From positions 310,001-374,000 of the forward strand of contig CAWGVO010000017.1 of assembly GCA_963826055.1 (NCBI GenBank): a stretch of 64,000 bases of DNA, read 5' to 3'. A program made the position numbers and the translations under genes. Shown piece by piece: positions 28,336 through 37,075 of the stretch; within the stretch, counting starts at the first letter, position 1, and each line of letters begins with the position of its first letter. Source of the stretch: JBBDMC01 sp963826055. Its GTDB lineage: Bacteria > Pseudomonadota > Alphaproteobacteria > Rhizobiales > Kaistiaceae. The notes under the pieces were generated by a model that saw only the letters and a program-made list of their open reading frames with translations, was not told the origin of the DNA and made no database searches.

Positions 28336-29198
28336 CACCGCTTGCCGAACAGTCCCAGGGGCCTGACGAAGAGGACGGCGACCAGGGCGACGTAGATCAG
28401 GAATGACCCGGCTTCGGGCACGAAATACTTGCCGGCAACGTCGAAAATGCCGAGCATTGCCGCGGCGACGAACGAGCCGGTGACCGAACCGAGCCCGCCC
28501 ACCGAAACCACGATCAGCACGTAGACGAGGAAGCGAAAGCCCCACGATGGGTCGAGCCCGGTGATTTCGACCGCAAGGGCGCCGCCAAGCCCGGCGAGGC
28601 CGCTGCCGATTGCGAAAGTGGTTGCGAAGACCCGGTCGACGTTCAGTCCGAGCCCTTCTGCCACCCTGTGGTTATCGACGGCGGCACGGATCTGCACACC
28701 CAGGCGGGTACGCTCGAGACCGAAGAAGAGGAGAGCGGTAATCGCCAGCGAGACCACGATCAGGAAGATGCGATAGACCCCGAGCCGCAACCCGAGAACC
28801 TCGACCGACCCGCGCAGCCACGATGGTGTCGGCATCACCTGCTGCGCCGTCCCGAAGAAATAAGTGGCGAGTGCCGCCGCCACGAAGACGACGCCGATGG
28901 TGAACAGGACCTGGTTGAGCTCTCCTGCCTGATAGAGGCGGCGGAAGAGGGTCCGCTCGACCAGAATGCTCGCCGCCGCGGCCACGATGAAAGCGGCGGG
29001 TAGTGCCAACAGAAACGGAAGGCCGGCAAGGCGCATCGACACGACCGCGGTGTAGCCGCCGAGCATGCCGAACGCGCCGTGAGCCAGATTCGTGAAGTTC
29101 ATCAGGCCGAGCGTGACCGACAGGCCCACCGACAGGACGAAAAGAAGCATCCCGAAGGCGAACCCGTCGAACGCGACGATAGCGAGCCGGGCGATCAC
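28335..29198 (-). CDS. livH: Branched-chain amino acid-type ABC transporter permease LivH
   Basis: 287-residue permease, partner of LivM. Opens with FDGFAFGMLLFVLSVGLSV and GLMNFTNLAHGAFGMLGGY, the typical LivH region. Further conserved segments are LGVQIRAAVDNHRVAEGLG and VVSVGGLGSVTGSFVAA. Starts 22 bases after the substrate-binding gene; its stop overlaps livM. Part of a five-gene operon livK-H-M-G-F. Confidence 0.92.
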   Translation of the reverse strand: MIARLAIVAFDGFAFGMLLFVLSVGLSVTLGLMNFTNLAHGAFGMLGGYTAVVSMRLAGLPFLLALPAAFIVAAAASILVERTLFRRLYQAGELNQVLFTIGVVFVAAALATYFFGTAQQVMPTPSWLRGSVEVLGLRLGVYRIFLIVVSLAITALLFFGLERTRLGVQIRAAVDNHRVAEGLGLNVDRVFATTFAIGSGLAGLGGALAVEITGLDPSWGFRFLVYVLIVVSVGGLGSVTGSFVAAAMLGIFDVAGKYFVPEAGSFLIYVALVAVLFVRPLGLFGKR

Positions 29199-29220
29199 GG
29201 CTCAGGCGGCCGGCCGCCGA

Positions 29221-30399
29221 TTATTTTGCACCGTGCAGAGGATCCTTCGCGTTGGGGATCGTGTCGATGATGACGTTCTGGAGCTTGCCGTTCACTTCCT
29301 GGACCTCGCGGATGTACACCGTCTGGATGATGTCGCGCGTATCCGGGTCGATGGAAATCGGCCCGCGTGGGCTGTCCCATGACATCCCCTTCGCGGCTGC
29401 CACGAGCGCGTCGCCGCTGGTGTCGCCGTTGGTCTTCATCAACGCCGCGTCAATCAGGTGCATGCCGTCGTAGCCGCCGACGGAGAACAGGTCGGGGCTG
29501 CGCCCACTGTTTGCGTCGCGGTAGCCTTTCACGAACGCGTTGTTGATCGGATCGTCCCTCTCGAGGGTATAGTGGAAAGTCGTAATGATGCCCTTGGCGC
29601 TGTCGCCCATGCTGTCCAGCGCTTCCGGCAGGGTCAGCTCACCTTGGCCGAACAACTTGACGTTGGGCGGAGTCAGGCCGCGATCGGACAGTGCCTTGCC
29701 GAGTGCTGGCGGCTGCGCGCCACCGGGAATGAAGACGTATACCGCCTCGGGATTGGCGTCCTTGATGCGCTGAACAAATGCCGAGAAGTCCGGATTGGCA
29801 ACGGGGCTGGCATCGGCGCCGACGATCGTCCCGCCCGCTTCCTTGAAGCCCTTGGCGAACGAAGACTCGGCGTCATGGCCGGGACCATAGTCGGCGACCA
29901 GCGTGTAGGCGCTCTTGACGCCGCCGTGTTCGAAAGCCCACTTGCCGAAAGGATAGTTGAGCTGCGGGATCGTCAGCGAGGTGCGGACGATGTAGGGCGA
30001 CTGTTCGGTGATGACGGACGTAGCGGCGTTCATCACGACCATCAGTTTCTTGGCTTGCTTCGAAATATCCGCCGCGCCAAGCGCCTCGGGCGTCAGCGTG
30101 AAGCCGGCAATGATGTCGACCTTGTCGCGCACGACCAGTTCCTGCGCGAGGCGTTTGGCAACGTCCGGATTGGGGCCGCCGCTGTCCTTTTTGACGAGTT
30201 CGACCTTCTTCCCGGCAACCTCGCCGTTATGTTCGGCGAGCCAGAGATCGATGCCGGCCTGCATCTGGTTTGCCGTGTCGGCGAACGGACCAGAGTAGGC
30301 CATGATGAGGCCGATCTTGATGGTGTCCTGTGCCATCGCGGCCATCGACCAGGTCAAACCCAAGCCGAGAGCCGCAATCGCTGCCTTATGCTTCAACAT
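29221..30399 (-). CDS. Liv-type ABC transporter substrate-binding protein
   Basis: 392-residue periplasmic binding protein (Peripla_BP_6 / LivK-like). A signal peptide (AAIAALGLGLTWSMAAMA, cleaved before QDTIKIG) precedes IGLIMAYSGPFADTANQMQAGIDLW. The group resembles binding proteins for aromatic or amide compounds as much as leucine, so the ligand is open. First gene of the operon; the 251 bases upstream probably carry its promoter. TATAA-type boxes were not obvious. Confidence 0.88.
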   Translation of the reverse strand: MLKHKAAIAALGLGLTWSMAAMAQDTIKIGLIMAYSGPFADTANQMQAGIDLWLAEHNGEVAGKKVELVKKDSGGPNPDVAKRLAQELVVRDKVDIIAGFTLTPEALGAADISKQAKKLMVVMNAATSVITEQSPYIVRTSLTIPQLNYPFGKWAFEHGGVKSAYTLVADYGPGHDAESSFAKGFKEAGGTIVGADASPVANPDFSAFVQRIKDANPEAVYVFIPGGAQPPALGKALSDRGLTPPNVKLFGQGELTLPEALDSMGDSAKGIITTFHYTLERDDPINNAFVKGYRDANSGRSPDLFSVGGYDGMHLIDAALMKTNGDTSGDALVAAAKGMSWDSPRGPISIDPDTRDIIQTVYIREVQEVNGKLQNVIIDTIPNAKDPLHGAK

Positions 30400-30615
30400 T
30401 CGAGGAATCCTCCCTTAGTCATCCTCCCCTCGCACCGCTTTACACTAGAACGTGCCATACCAGAAGGGGCTGCGAATTGCACAAGCGGCGTATGGCTAAA
30501 GCAAAATCGGCGTCGGGCTGCAACGCGGACGCACCACAAACGGCGGGCTGACCGTCGGAAATCGGTGCTGCGCCGCACGGTTGCAGGACGTGAATGGTGA
30601 ACGTGCATGGACACC

Positions 30616-30640
30616 GGCCGCCCGTCGGATGCGGGCGGCC
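30616..30640 (-). terminator. Strong hairpin after the TAXI gene
   Basis: Perfect 8-bp GC stem (GGCCGCCC / GGGCGGCC) with a 9-base loop, 11 bases after the TAXI stop on the minus strand. No T run follows, so it may be a transcript-end or RNA-stability structure rather than a classic terminator. It separates the TRAP operon from the Liv operon. Confidence 0.4.
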
Positions 30641-30650
30641 GCAACGGGGG

Positions 30651-31661
30651 CTAGTTGAGTGTCCCTTCCGGGATCGTGAGGCCGATTTCCTTGTAGTAGC
30701 GCTGTGCTCCGGGATGGAGCTTCAGGCCGCCGTCCTGAACGGCGTACTCGAGTGTCACGTCCTTGAGCCAGGGTTGGGTCTTCACCGCTTCCTTCGAGGC
30801 TTCCCAATACGCCTTGGTCATCCGATAGACGAGGTCCTCGTCCACGTCGGCGCGCACGGCCACGCCAACGACCGCCCCCAGCGTGTAGACATCGTCGGTG
30901 TTGACGACGCCGCTGCCGTAGACGCCGGCCTTGATGATGCCGAGCTCCTCACCCTTGATCTTGACGAAATCCTTCGCCTCGGAATTGGCTTCGAACTGGT
31001 CTTTGGACAAACCAAGGATGCGCAGTTTCGAGGTCTGGGAGAGCTGTTCGAGTTGCGGGAAGGGTGCGATGCCCGAGATAACATAGACGTCGAACTGCCG
31101 GTCCTGAAAGCCCTGGAAGGCCGACGACCAGCTCGCCTTGACGTTTTCGTAGTCCTTGTCCGGCTCGTAGCCGGAGATGATCTTCACCCAGCTGTTCGCG
31201 GCCGCCCAGGCGCCGCCGCCGGGAGGGCCGAGGAACACCCGCTTGCCCTTGATGTCGGCGGGAGTATTGAGGTTGTCGGATGCGTAGGTGACGATGTGGT
31301 ATTGCCCGAGCGGGAACCAATAGATCAGCCGCAGGTTATCCGAGAGCTTCGGGGCGTCGGCAACCTTCTGGTACATCACCGTGCCGCTGTGCATGAAGTT
31401 GTAGACGGTCGGTGAGGTCATGCACATGTCGAGTTTGCCTTCAGCGACGTCGATCATGTGCTGTGTCGCGGCGCCCGTGGCATCGACCGTGATGTTGACG
31501 TCGGGAAGGCTCTGGTTGACGAGCGTGGCAAAGGTGGTCATCGCCAGGTAAGCCGACGTTCCGGGCGCGATGGTCGCCAGCTTCAGATCCACGGCATGGG
31601 CGCCAGCGGTGCTGGCAGCAAGCGCCAGCGCGGTGGCAGTTCCTTTGAGCCAGTAGTTCAT
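30651..31661 (-). CDS. TAXI-family TRAP transporter solute-binding protein
   Basis: 336-residue periplasmic binding protein of the TAXI type (TRAP-associated extracytoplasmic). Signal peptide KGTATALALAASTAGAHA, then LKLATIAPGTSAYLAMTTFATLVN. Conserved body: ATGAATQHMIDVAEGKLDM, DIKGKRVFLGPPGGGAW and the C-terminal WLKDVTLEYAV. The family is reported to bind 2-oxoglutarate, glutamate and other organic acids. ATG 31661 follows AGGGAGGAAAGAG. Co-transcribed with the fused permease just upstream (19-base gap). Confidence 0.9.
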   Translation of the reverse strand: MNYWLKGTATALALAASTAGAHAVDLKLATIAPGTSAYLAMTTFATLVNQSLPDVNITVDATGAATQHMIDVAEGKLDMCMTSPTVYNFMHSGTVMYQKVADAPKLSDNLRLIYWFPLGQYHIVTYASDNLNTPADIKGKRVFLGPPGGGAWAAANSWVKIISGYEPDKDYENVKASWSSAFQGFQDRQFDVYVISGIAPFPQLEQLSQTSKLRILGLSKDQFEANSEAKDFVKIKGEELGIIKAGVYGSGVVNTDDVYTLGAVVGVAVRADVDEDLVYRMTKAYWEASKEAVKTQPWLKDVTLEYAVQDGGLKLHPGAQRYYKEIGLTIPEGTLN

Positions 31662-31680
31662 CTCTTTCCTCCCTGTTTGA

Positions 31681-33540
31681 TTACCCGTCTGGCTGCTGCA
31701 GTGAACGGGGGCTGCCGAAGCCGCGGCGAATGATCGTTGCCGCGACGAGCGCGAGTGCTGCGGGGACGGCGACGCGCGGGTCGACGGCCAGGACTGCGAT
31801 CCCAGCCACGAGACGCGTGCCGCGCTGCCACAGCGGCAGCGCATGTGCCTCCCAGCCGCTGATGGCGGTGACGAGCCCCCAGGTCGAGAGCGCGAACGCG
31901 GCGCATGCCCATACGACGCCGAACAGCGTTGCCTCCACGTCCACAAGCAGGATGTCGGTGTGGAAGCAGAAGATGAAGGGAATGATGAAGCCGGCCGCCG
32001 CCAGGCGGGCCGCGGCCCAGCCGGTCTCCATCGGTCCCGCCCCGGCGATCGGCGCCGCGGCGAAGGCCGACAGCGCCACCGGCGGCGTGATCGAGCTCAT
32101 GACGCCGAAGTAGAGAATGAACAGGTGCGCCGCGATCGCTGGCACGCCCAGGCGCTGGATCGCCGGCCCGAGCACGATGGCGATAATCAGATAGGCTGCC
32201 CCGGTCGGCACGCCCATGCCCAGCACCAGGCTGGCAAGCATCACCATCACCAGCGCCATGGGGAGCGAGCTGCCGGAGAAGTGGAGCACCTTCTCGGCGA
32301 AGCTGAGGCCGATGCCGGTCATGTTCACCACGCCGATGACGAAGCCGATGGCGGCCACAACGACCATCAGCGTGCATGATGCGCGGCCCGCCTCGTAGAG
32401 GGCCTCCCACCAGCGCTTCGGATTGCGGAACTCCGGGAAGAGGACCAGGCAGAGCGGAACCGAGGCCGTCAGCGCATAGGCCCCGGCATTCTGCGCGGTG
32501 CGGCCGGTTACCAGAACTGCGACGATGACCCCCAGGGGCACCCAGAAGGCGAACGACTGGATGTAGTCCTTCGTCGTCAGCGTCACCCGCTCCGATTCCG
32601 GCAGCGGCTGGATGCCCAGCCGCTTCGCCTCCACGTACACGATGGCGAAAAGCGAGCCGTAGTACATGATCGCCGGAATGGTGGCGGCCACGATGATGTG
32701 GAGGTAGGAGATTCCGGTGACGTCGGACATGAGGAAAGCGACGGCGCCCATGACCGGCGGCATGATCTGACCTCCGGTCGAGGCGGCCGCTTCGATGCCG
32801 CCGGCAAAGCGCGGTGAGAAGCCAACCTTCTTGATGACGGGGATCGTGAAAACGCCGGTCGACACGACGTTGGCGACCGCCGCCCCGGACATGGTGCCAA
32901 ACGCGGCCGAGCCGAGGATTGCGGCGTGCGCGGGACCGCCGACGAAGCGGCCGGTGGCGGCGAATGCCAATCGCAGCAGGACCGCGCCGGCGCCGGCGCT
33001 TTGCAGCACGGCGCCCAGCACGATGTAGACCAGCACGATGCGCCCGACGACCTCGACCGGGCGCCCAAAGACGCCATCCGACGAGTACCAGAGGTTCTCG
33101 GCGACCCGCGTCCAGTCTTCGCCCGCCACGAGCAGGATGTACGCAGCCGCCGCGACAACCACCAGCACGATCGGCGAACCAAAATAGGCCCACGCCATGT
33201 AAGCGGTCAGTGCAATCGCCACCCACGCGCAGATGTCCTGAAACCGCGTGATCGAGATCAGAAAGATCTCTTGCTGGAACATGAGGTCGATCCACTGCAG
33301 GATCAGCAGCGTGTAGACGACGAGCAGCACTCCATTGAGCAGAAGCAACGTGGTTGGTGTGCGCCGGTTGGCCGGTCGAAACGCGGCGAAGCCGAAGCCG
33401 GCCGCCATCAGCACCGTCAGGCCCGAGACCAGCACGTTGTCGAAAACGCCGAAGGCCGCGACGTAGATGGCGAAAATCGACATCGCGACGGCGATCAGCG
33501 TCGCGATGATGTCGTACGTCCCCGTCAACGCCTTATGCAT
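31681..33540 (-). CDS. TRAP transporter fused small/large permease (DctQ-DctM, TAXI type)
   Basis: 619-residue membrane protein that combines the small and large TRAP permease subunits. The first part (about residues 1-170) has several helices and a short QEIFLISI loop; the large domain contains ATGRFVGGPAHAAILGSAAFG, ASTGGQIMPPVMGAVAFL and VLGMGVPTGAAYLI. TRAP systems use sodium or proton gradients, not ATP. Start ATG 33540, with GGGAGGAAAAG upstream; the frame is open beyond it but not TRAP-like. Divergent from the IclR gene. Confidence 0.92.
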   Translation of the reverse strand: MHKALTGTYDIIATLIAVAMSIFAIYVAAFGVFDNVLVSGLTVLMAAGFGFAAFRPANRRTPTTLLLLNGVLLVVYTLLILQWIDLMFQQEIFLISITRFQDICAWVAIALTAYMAWAYFGSPIVLVVVAAAAYILLVAGEDWTRVAENLWYSSDGVFGRPVEVVGRIVLVYIVLGAVLQSAGAGAVLLRLAFAATGRFVGGPAHAAILGSAAFGTMSGAAVANVVSTGVFTIPVIKKVGFSPRFAGGIEAAASTGGQIMPPVMGAVAFLMSDVTGISYLHIIVAATIPAIMYYGSLFAIVYVEAKRLGIQPLPESERVTLTTKDYIQSFAFWVPLGVIVAVLVTGRTAQNAGAYALTASVPLCLVLFPEFRNPKRWWEALYEAGRASCTLMVVVAAIGFVIGVVNMTGIGLSFAEKVLHFSGSSLPMALVMVMLASLVLGMGVPTGAAYLIIAIVLGPAIQRLGVPAIAAHLFILYFGVMSSITPPVALSAFAAAPIAGAGPMETGWAAARLAAAGFIIPFIFCFHTDILLVDVEATLFGVVWACAAFALSTWGLVTAISGWEAHALPLWQRGTRLVAGIAVLAVDPRVAVPAALALVAATIIRRGFGSPRSLQQPDG

Positions 33541-33610
33541 GCGTTGGCTTTTCCTCCCGGCCCACACTTTCGGGTGTTCCCGGGCAGGGCTCAACAGAGC
33601 CTTGCGAAAC

Positions 33611-33627
33611 GTGCCGCCAGGCGGCAC
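33611..33627. promoter_or_regulatory. Candidate IclR operator between the TRAP and iclR genes
   Basis: Perfect palindrome GTGCCGCCAGGCGGCAC: 8-bp arms around one central base. It lies 70 bases before the TRAP start and 10 bases before the iclR start, so a bound regulator could control both genes. IclR proteins bind palindromic sites of about this size; the match to this regulator is inferred from position. Confidence 0.55.
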
Positions 33628-33637
33628 ACTTTGCGGG

Positions 33638-34534
33638 ATGGGGACTGATCTGAAAAACAAATCGCTGGATCGCGGGATCACGATCATCGAGCTGCTGGCG
33701 CAGCAGGGAGACTGCAGTCTCGCCGAACTGCACCGGCACAGCGGTATCTCGAAAGCCTCCATCCGGCGGCTTCTGGCCACACTGGTCGAGCGGCGTCTGG
33801 TTCGCCGATCGCTGGCTGACGGGCGCTACCGCGGTATGGTCACGCTGCCGGTTTCGGCCGGCCAGAAGATGTCCAGCCAGCACGCATGGGTCGTCGATGT
33901 GGCGATCCCATTCGTCGCCGAACTAACCCGCGTCGTCGAGTGGCCCTCGGACGTCCACCTTATCGCCGGCGAGCGGATGCGGGTCCTCGACTCCACTCGT
34001 CCCCTCAGCCCCTTTCACCTCTACCGCGGGCTTGTGAACCACGAGGTCAACATCTTCGGTTCGGCCGCCGGAATGTGTTGCATCGCCGAAATGGGCAACG
34101 AGGCCTTTCGCCGGATCGCGGCCCACACCAAGGGCGATGGCCGGTGGGGCCTTGAACGCTACCGCATGTCGAACGCCGAGTACCTTCCGCATCTGGAGGC
34201 CACCCGCCGGCGCGGCTACGGCGTGCGGATCACATCCGTCGCGGTCGAGAAGCGGCTTGACGATGGTCTGGCGGCGATCGCGTGCCCGATCTATGCGGGC
34301 CGCGAACTGATGGGGGCGGTCTCCCTGCTGTGGCCGAAAGGCTATCTGGATACGGAGAGCTTTGCCCACCGTTACCTGGTACAGCTAAAGGACACCACTC
34401 GGGAAATCACGCTCGCGCTCTCGGACCGCGCCCCGAAAACGCACTCAGCCCGCGTGAGATCTGGAGCGGACGCTCAACGGGATGGAATTCGCCGACCCGC
34501 GGTGTTCCTGTCGGCGTTAGACGACGTCCACTAA
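33638..34534 (+). CDS. IclR-family transcriptional regulator
   Basis: About 298 residues. N-terminal winged helix: DRGITIIELLAQQGDCSLAE, SGISKASIRRLLATLVERRLV. C-terminal IclR effector domain: FVAELTRVVEWPSDVHL, GSAAGMCCIAEM, RRRGYGVRITSV and LAAIACPIYAG. It probably senses a small organic acid and controls the divergent TAXI-TRAP operon. ATG 33638 is chosen over a much earlier in-frame codon because the family domain begins within 15 residues; the ribosome-binding site is weak. Confidence 0.88.
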   Translation: MGTDLKNKSLDRGITIIELLAQQGDCSLAELHRHSGISKASIRRLLATLVERRLVRRSLADGRYRGMVTLPVSAGQKMSSQHAWVVDVAIPFVAELTRVVEWPSDVHLIAGERMRVLDSTRPLSPFHLYRGLVNHEVNIFGSAAGMCCIAEMGNEAFRRIAAHTKGDGRWGLERYRMSNAEYLPHLEATRRRGYGVRITSVAVEKRLDDGLAAIACPIYAGRELMGAVSLLWPKGYLDTESFAHRYLVQLKDTTREITLALSDRAPKTHSARVRSGADAQRDGIRRPAVFLSALDDVH

Positions 34535-34835
34535 GACCCGCCGACCAAGGCGCGACGCTGGACAAGCCTGCCTGAGTGCGTATCGGTGTGACCAATTCAG
34601 GCGTCGTGCCTAGAATCCGTTGCCTGACGCCGATCATCAAGCTGACTTTTTTCAAATTTTGACACCTGCGCTCGAAGTTGCTGGCGCGCGGTTTCCGCAG
34701 TTTGGGGGAGCCCTGGACGGACGAAGGGACATTCAGATGACGAAATGGCCAGAGTATGGTCCGTTGACCACACCAAGTTCGATCATGCGATAGGGCAGAG
34801 CCGCGCGGGCAACCGTGCGACGCACCACTTTTGCA
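34535..34835. other. Intergenic region between convergent iclR and EamA genes
   Basis: No convincing gene. It holds an AT-rich stretch near 34650 (TTTTTTCAAATTTTG). At 34736 an ATG preceded by GAAGGGAC begins an 18-codon reading frame ending at a TAG, which could be the remnant of a lost gene or chance. No clear terminator hairpin with a T run was seen for either gene. Confidence 0.4.
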
Positions 34836-35750
34836 TCAGGCCTGAGGACGTGCGGCCCGGGGCCTGCGGTAGCTGCCCAGGTACGTTCCGCCAAGCAGGA
34901 GCGCAATGCCGACCACGTGGAACGGGTGAATTGTCTCGCCAAGAAATGCGATTGCCAGTGCTACACCGAAAGCCGGGATCAAATAGGAGACGACGCCGGC
35001 CCTGTTGGCGCCAAGGAGGTCTACCACTCGGTTGTAGGCGAGGTAGGCCATGACGGAAGCGAAGATGGCGAGGTAGGCGACGCTCCACAGGGTCGTTTGC
35101 GTCAGTGGTACCGCTTCAACGAAACGTGCCTCCCAGAGATAAAACGGAAGCAATGCCGTCACACCGATTGCGGTGGCAATGGCCAGGAAGCTCGCCGAAT
35201 GCATGTCGGGCGGCCGCTTGTGCAGAAAGACCGTGTAGATGGCCCATGATACCGTGGCGGCGAGGATCCAAAGGTCGCCAACGTTCAGTTCGAGATTGAG
35301 GGCTGCCTCGATGTCACCGCGAAACAGAAGGACACCTGTGCCAAGGACGCCCAGGGCCAAGCCGAGTGCCTGTGTCCTCGATACCGGTTCGTGAAAGAAC
35401 ACCAGCGACATGAGGACAATGATGGCGGGCCGCACGGTGTTGATGAGAACCATGTTGATCGCGGTTGTGTGATTGAGCCCGATGTAGATGAAGGCGTTGT
35501 AGGTGCTGATGCTCAGCACCGACAGCGCGACTATCGTTGGCCAGTGCCGGATCGCGACCCTGATGTCGCGATGAAGATGCGGCCATGCGAGGGCCGCGAA
35601 AATCGGCAACGCGACGACGAAACGCCAGAATGCGAGGCCGATTGGCGGCACCTCATCGTGAACCCCGCGTCCAATAGTGGAATTGGCGGACCACAGGGCC
35701 GCTGTGACAACCATCAGCACGTAGCCGTTGTCGAGGAATTTCAGCCGCAT
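34836..35750 (-). CDS. EamA/DMT-family transporter
   Basis: About 304-residue membrane protein with ten predicted helices in two EamA repeats. Repeat 1 includes ALWSANSTIGRGV and AFWRFVVALPIFAALAW; repeat 2 includes VGDLWILAATVSWAIYTVF and GVVSYLIPAFGVALAIAFLGE. Such proteins usually export amino acids or metabolites. The ATG at 35750 is chosen over an upstream GTG at 35819, because it leaves the usual short N-terminus. Divergent from the TTT operon. Confidence 0.85.
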   Translation of the reverse strand: MRLKFLDNGYVLMVVTAALWSANSTIGRGVHDEVPPIGLAFWRFVVALPIFAALAWPHLHRDIRVAIRHWPTIVALSVLSISTYNAFIYIGLNHTTAINMVLINTVRPAIIVLMSLVFFHEPVSRTQALGLALGVLGTGVLLFRGDIEAALNLELNVGDLWILAATVSWAIYTVFLHKRPPDMHSASFLAIATAIGVTALLPFYLWEARFVEAVPLTQTTLWSVAYLAIFASVMAYLAYNRVVDLLGANRAGVVSYLIPAFGVALAIAFLGETIHPFHVVGIALLLGGTYLGSYRRPRAARPQA

Positions 35751-36064
35751 TGGCCACCGCGCCCAGCCATGAAGGCCAATTGCGCCATTGTTTCGTGGTT
35801 TGAAGTCGAGGACGACCACTTTGGTCAGGTTGTCTGGCTACCCCTTCGTCGTGTCCGCATCAACCGTACTTTGTCGAAGGGGGACAAATGCACGCGCTCG
35901 CGGGGTCGTGTGCTGCGGCGCGGCGTGGCGGGACGACGATTTTTTTCCTCCAGAAAAATTGAATTTGGGGTTCATTGCTTTTCATTTGATGTGCATGACT
36001 CGCGTCTCTAACGTAACGTTAGCAGCGTCGACTTGGTACGTGGGGCGCGGTCAGTCGGAGGGAC
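35751..36064. other. Divergent promoter region, EamA gene and TTT operon
   Basis: No gene. The stretch from about 35940 to 36000 is notably AT-rich (TTTTTTTCC, TTGAATTTGG, CTTTTCATTTGATG) compared with its surroundings and probably contains the promoters. It includes the palindrome at 36008-36022, listed separately. Confidence 0.5.
36008..36022. promoter_or_regulatory. Palindromic candidate operator upstream of the TTT operon
   Basis: Perfect palindrome CTAACGTAACGTTAG, 7-bp arms around a single base, 43 bases before the tctC start and adjacent to the AT-rich promoter area. The regulator is unknown; no regulator gene lies immediately beside it. Confidence 0.5.
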
Positions 36065-37075
36065 ATGATGCATTGCACAAGTCGCAGTAAAGTACACGCT
36101 CTAGTGACAGGGTTTGGCATGCTGGCAATGGTGGCGACCGGCGTCGCGATCGCGCCCAGTGCCGATGCGCAGGAATTTCCCGTCCAGGGCAGGCCCATCA
36201 CGATGTTAGTTGGGCTGGGCGCCGGCGGCGGTACCGATCTCATCGCCCGGCTGGTTGCAGACGGCATGCAGAAGCAACTTGGCACCCCAGTTCAGGTGGT
36301 CAACAAGCCAGGGGCTGCGCATCAGGTCGCGATGACCGAACTCGTCCGTTCAAAGCCTGACGGCTACACCATCGGCGTGATCACCTTCATGACGATGCTA
36401 GTGACGTACCTCGACAAGTCACGCGGTGCGATTTACGACCGGAGCAGCTTTCAGCCGATCGCCAACGTCGATCGAGAGAATAACGTTCTAGTGGTCAATT
36501 CAAAGAGCCCGTACAAAACTATTGACGATCTTGTGGCGGCGGGGAAGGCAAATCCGCAGAAAGTCATCGCGGCCACCAGCGGCATCAATACCAATACCCA
36601 TTTGTCGGCGCTGATGCTCGAGCAGGTGAGTGGCGCCAAGTTCGCGTACGTGCACTTTGCCAGCGCCGCAGAAGCGCTTGCCGCGGTGCTCGGCGGCAAC
36701 GCCGACTTTTTTGTTTCGAGCCCGGCGGCGGCCCGGCAGCATCTGGACGCCGGAACGCTTGTCGGCCTCGGGATCGCCGACTCGGTTCGCAACCAGTTCC
36801 TTCCCGACATGCCGACGTTGAGTGAGCTTGGCTACGACGTTGTGGTGCCTTTTACCAACGGACTGGCAGGGCCGGCCGGCATGCCGCCGGAGGTGGTCGC
36901 CAAGCTTGAAGCGGCGGTCCGCGACACCATGGCGACGCCGGAATTCAAGGAAAAGATGGCGCAGATGTATTTCGTGCCCGAATATGAGGGCGTGGAAGAG
37001 TTCGGCGCGACCTGGGCCGACCTGGAGAAGCGCGTCGAGCCGCTGCTCAAGCTCGCCGCCGAGGGAGCGAAGTGA
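36065..37075 (+). CDS. tctC: Tripartite tricarboxylate transporter substrate-binding protein (TctC/Bug family)
   Basis: 336-residue periplasmic binding protein. Signal peptide VHALVTGFGMLAMVATGVA ending near ADAQEFP. Conserved Bug-family segments: ITMLVGLGAGGGTDLIARLV, VVNKPGAAHQVAMTEL and TLSELGYDVVV. These proteins bind carboxylates such as citrate, tartrate or protocatechuate-like acids; the ligand here is unknown. Start at ATG 36065 with GGAGGGAC upstream; a second ATG follows directly. Its TGA overlaps the tctB start. Confidence 0.92.
   Translation: MMHCTSRSKVHALVTGFGMLAMVATGVAIAPSADAQEFPVQGRPITMLVGLGAGGGTDLIARLVADGMQKQLGTPVQVVNKPGAAHQVAMTELVRSKPDGYTIGVITFMTMLVTYLDKSRGAIYDRSSFQPIANVDRENNVLVVNSKSPYKTIDDLVAAGKANPQKVIAATSGINTNTHLSALMLEQVSGAKFAYVHFASAAEALAAVLGGNADFFVSSPAAARQHLDAGTLVGLGIADSVRNQFLPDMPTLSELGYDVVVPFTNGLAGPAGMPPEVVAKLEAAVRDTMATPEFKEKMAQMYFVPEYEGVEEFGATWADLEKRVEPLLKLAAEGAK

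Noticed and set aside
31658..33295. Minus-strand frame of 545 codons within the TRAP gene
   Set aside because: Alternative frame of the TRAP permease; Arg/Gly-rich with no membrane helices.
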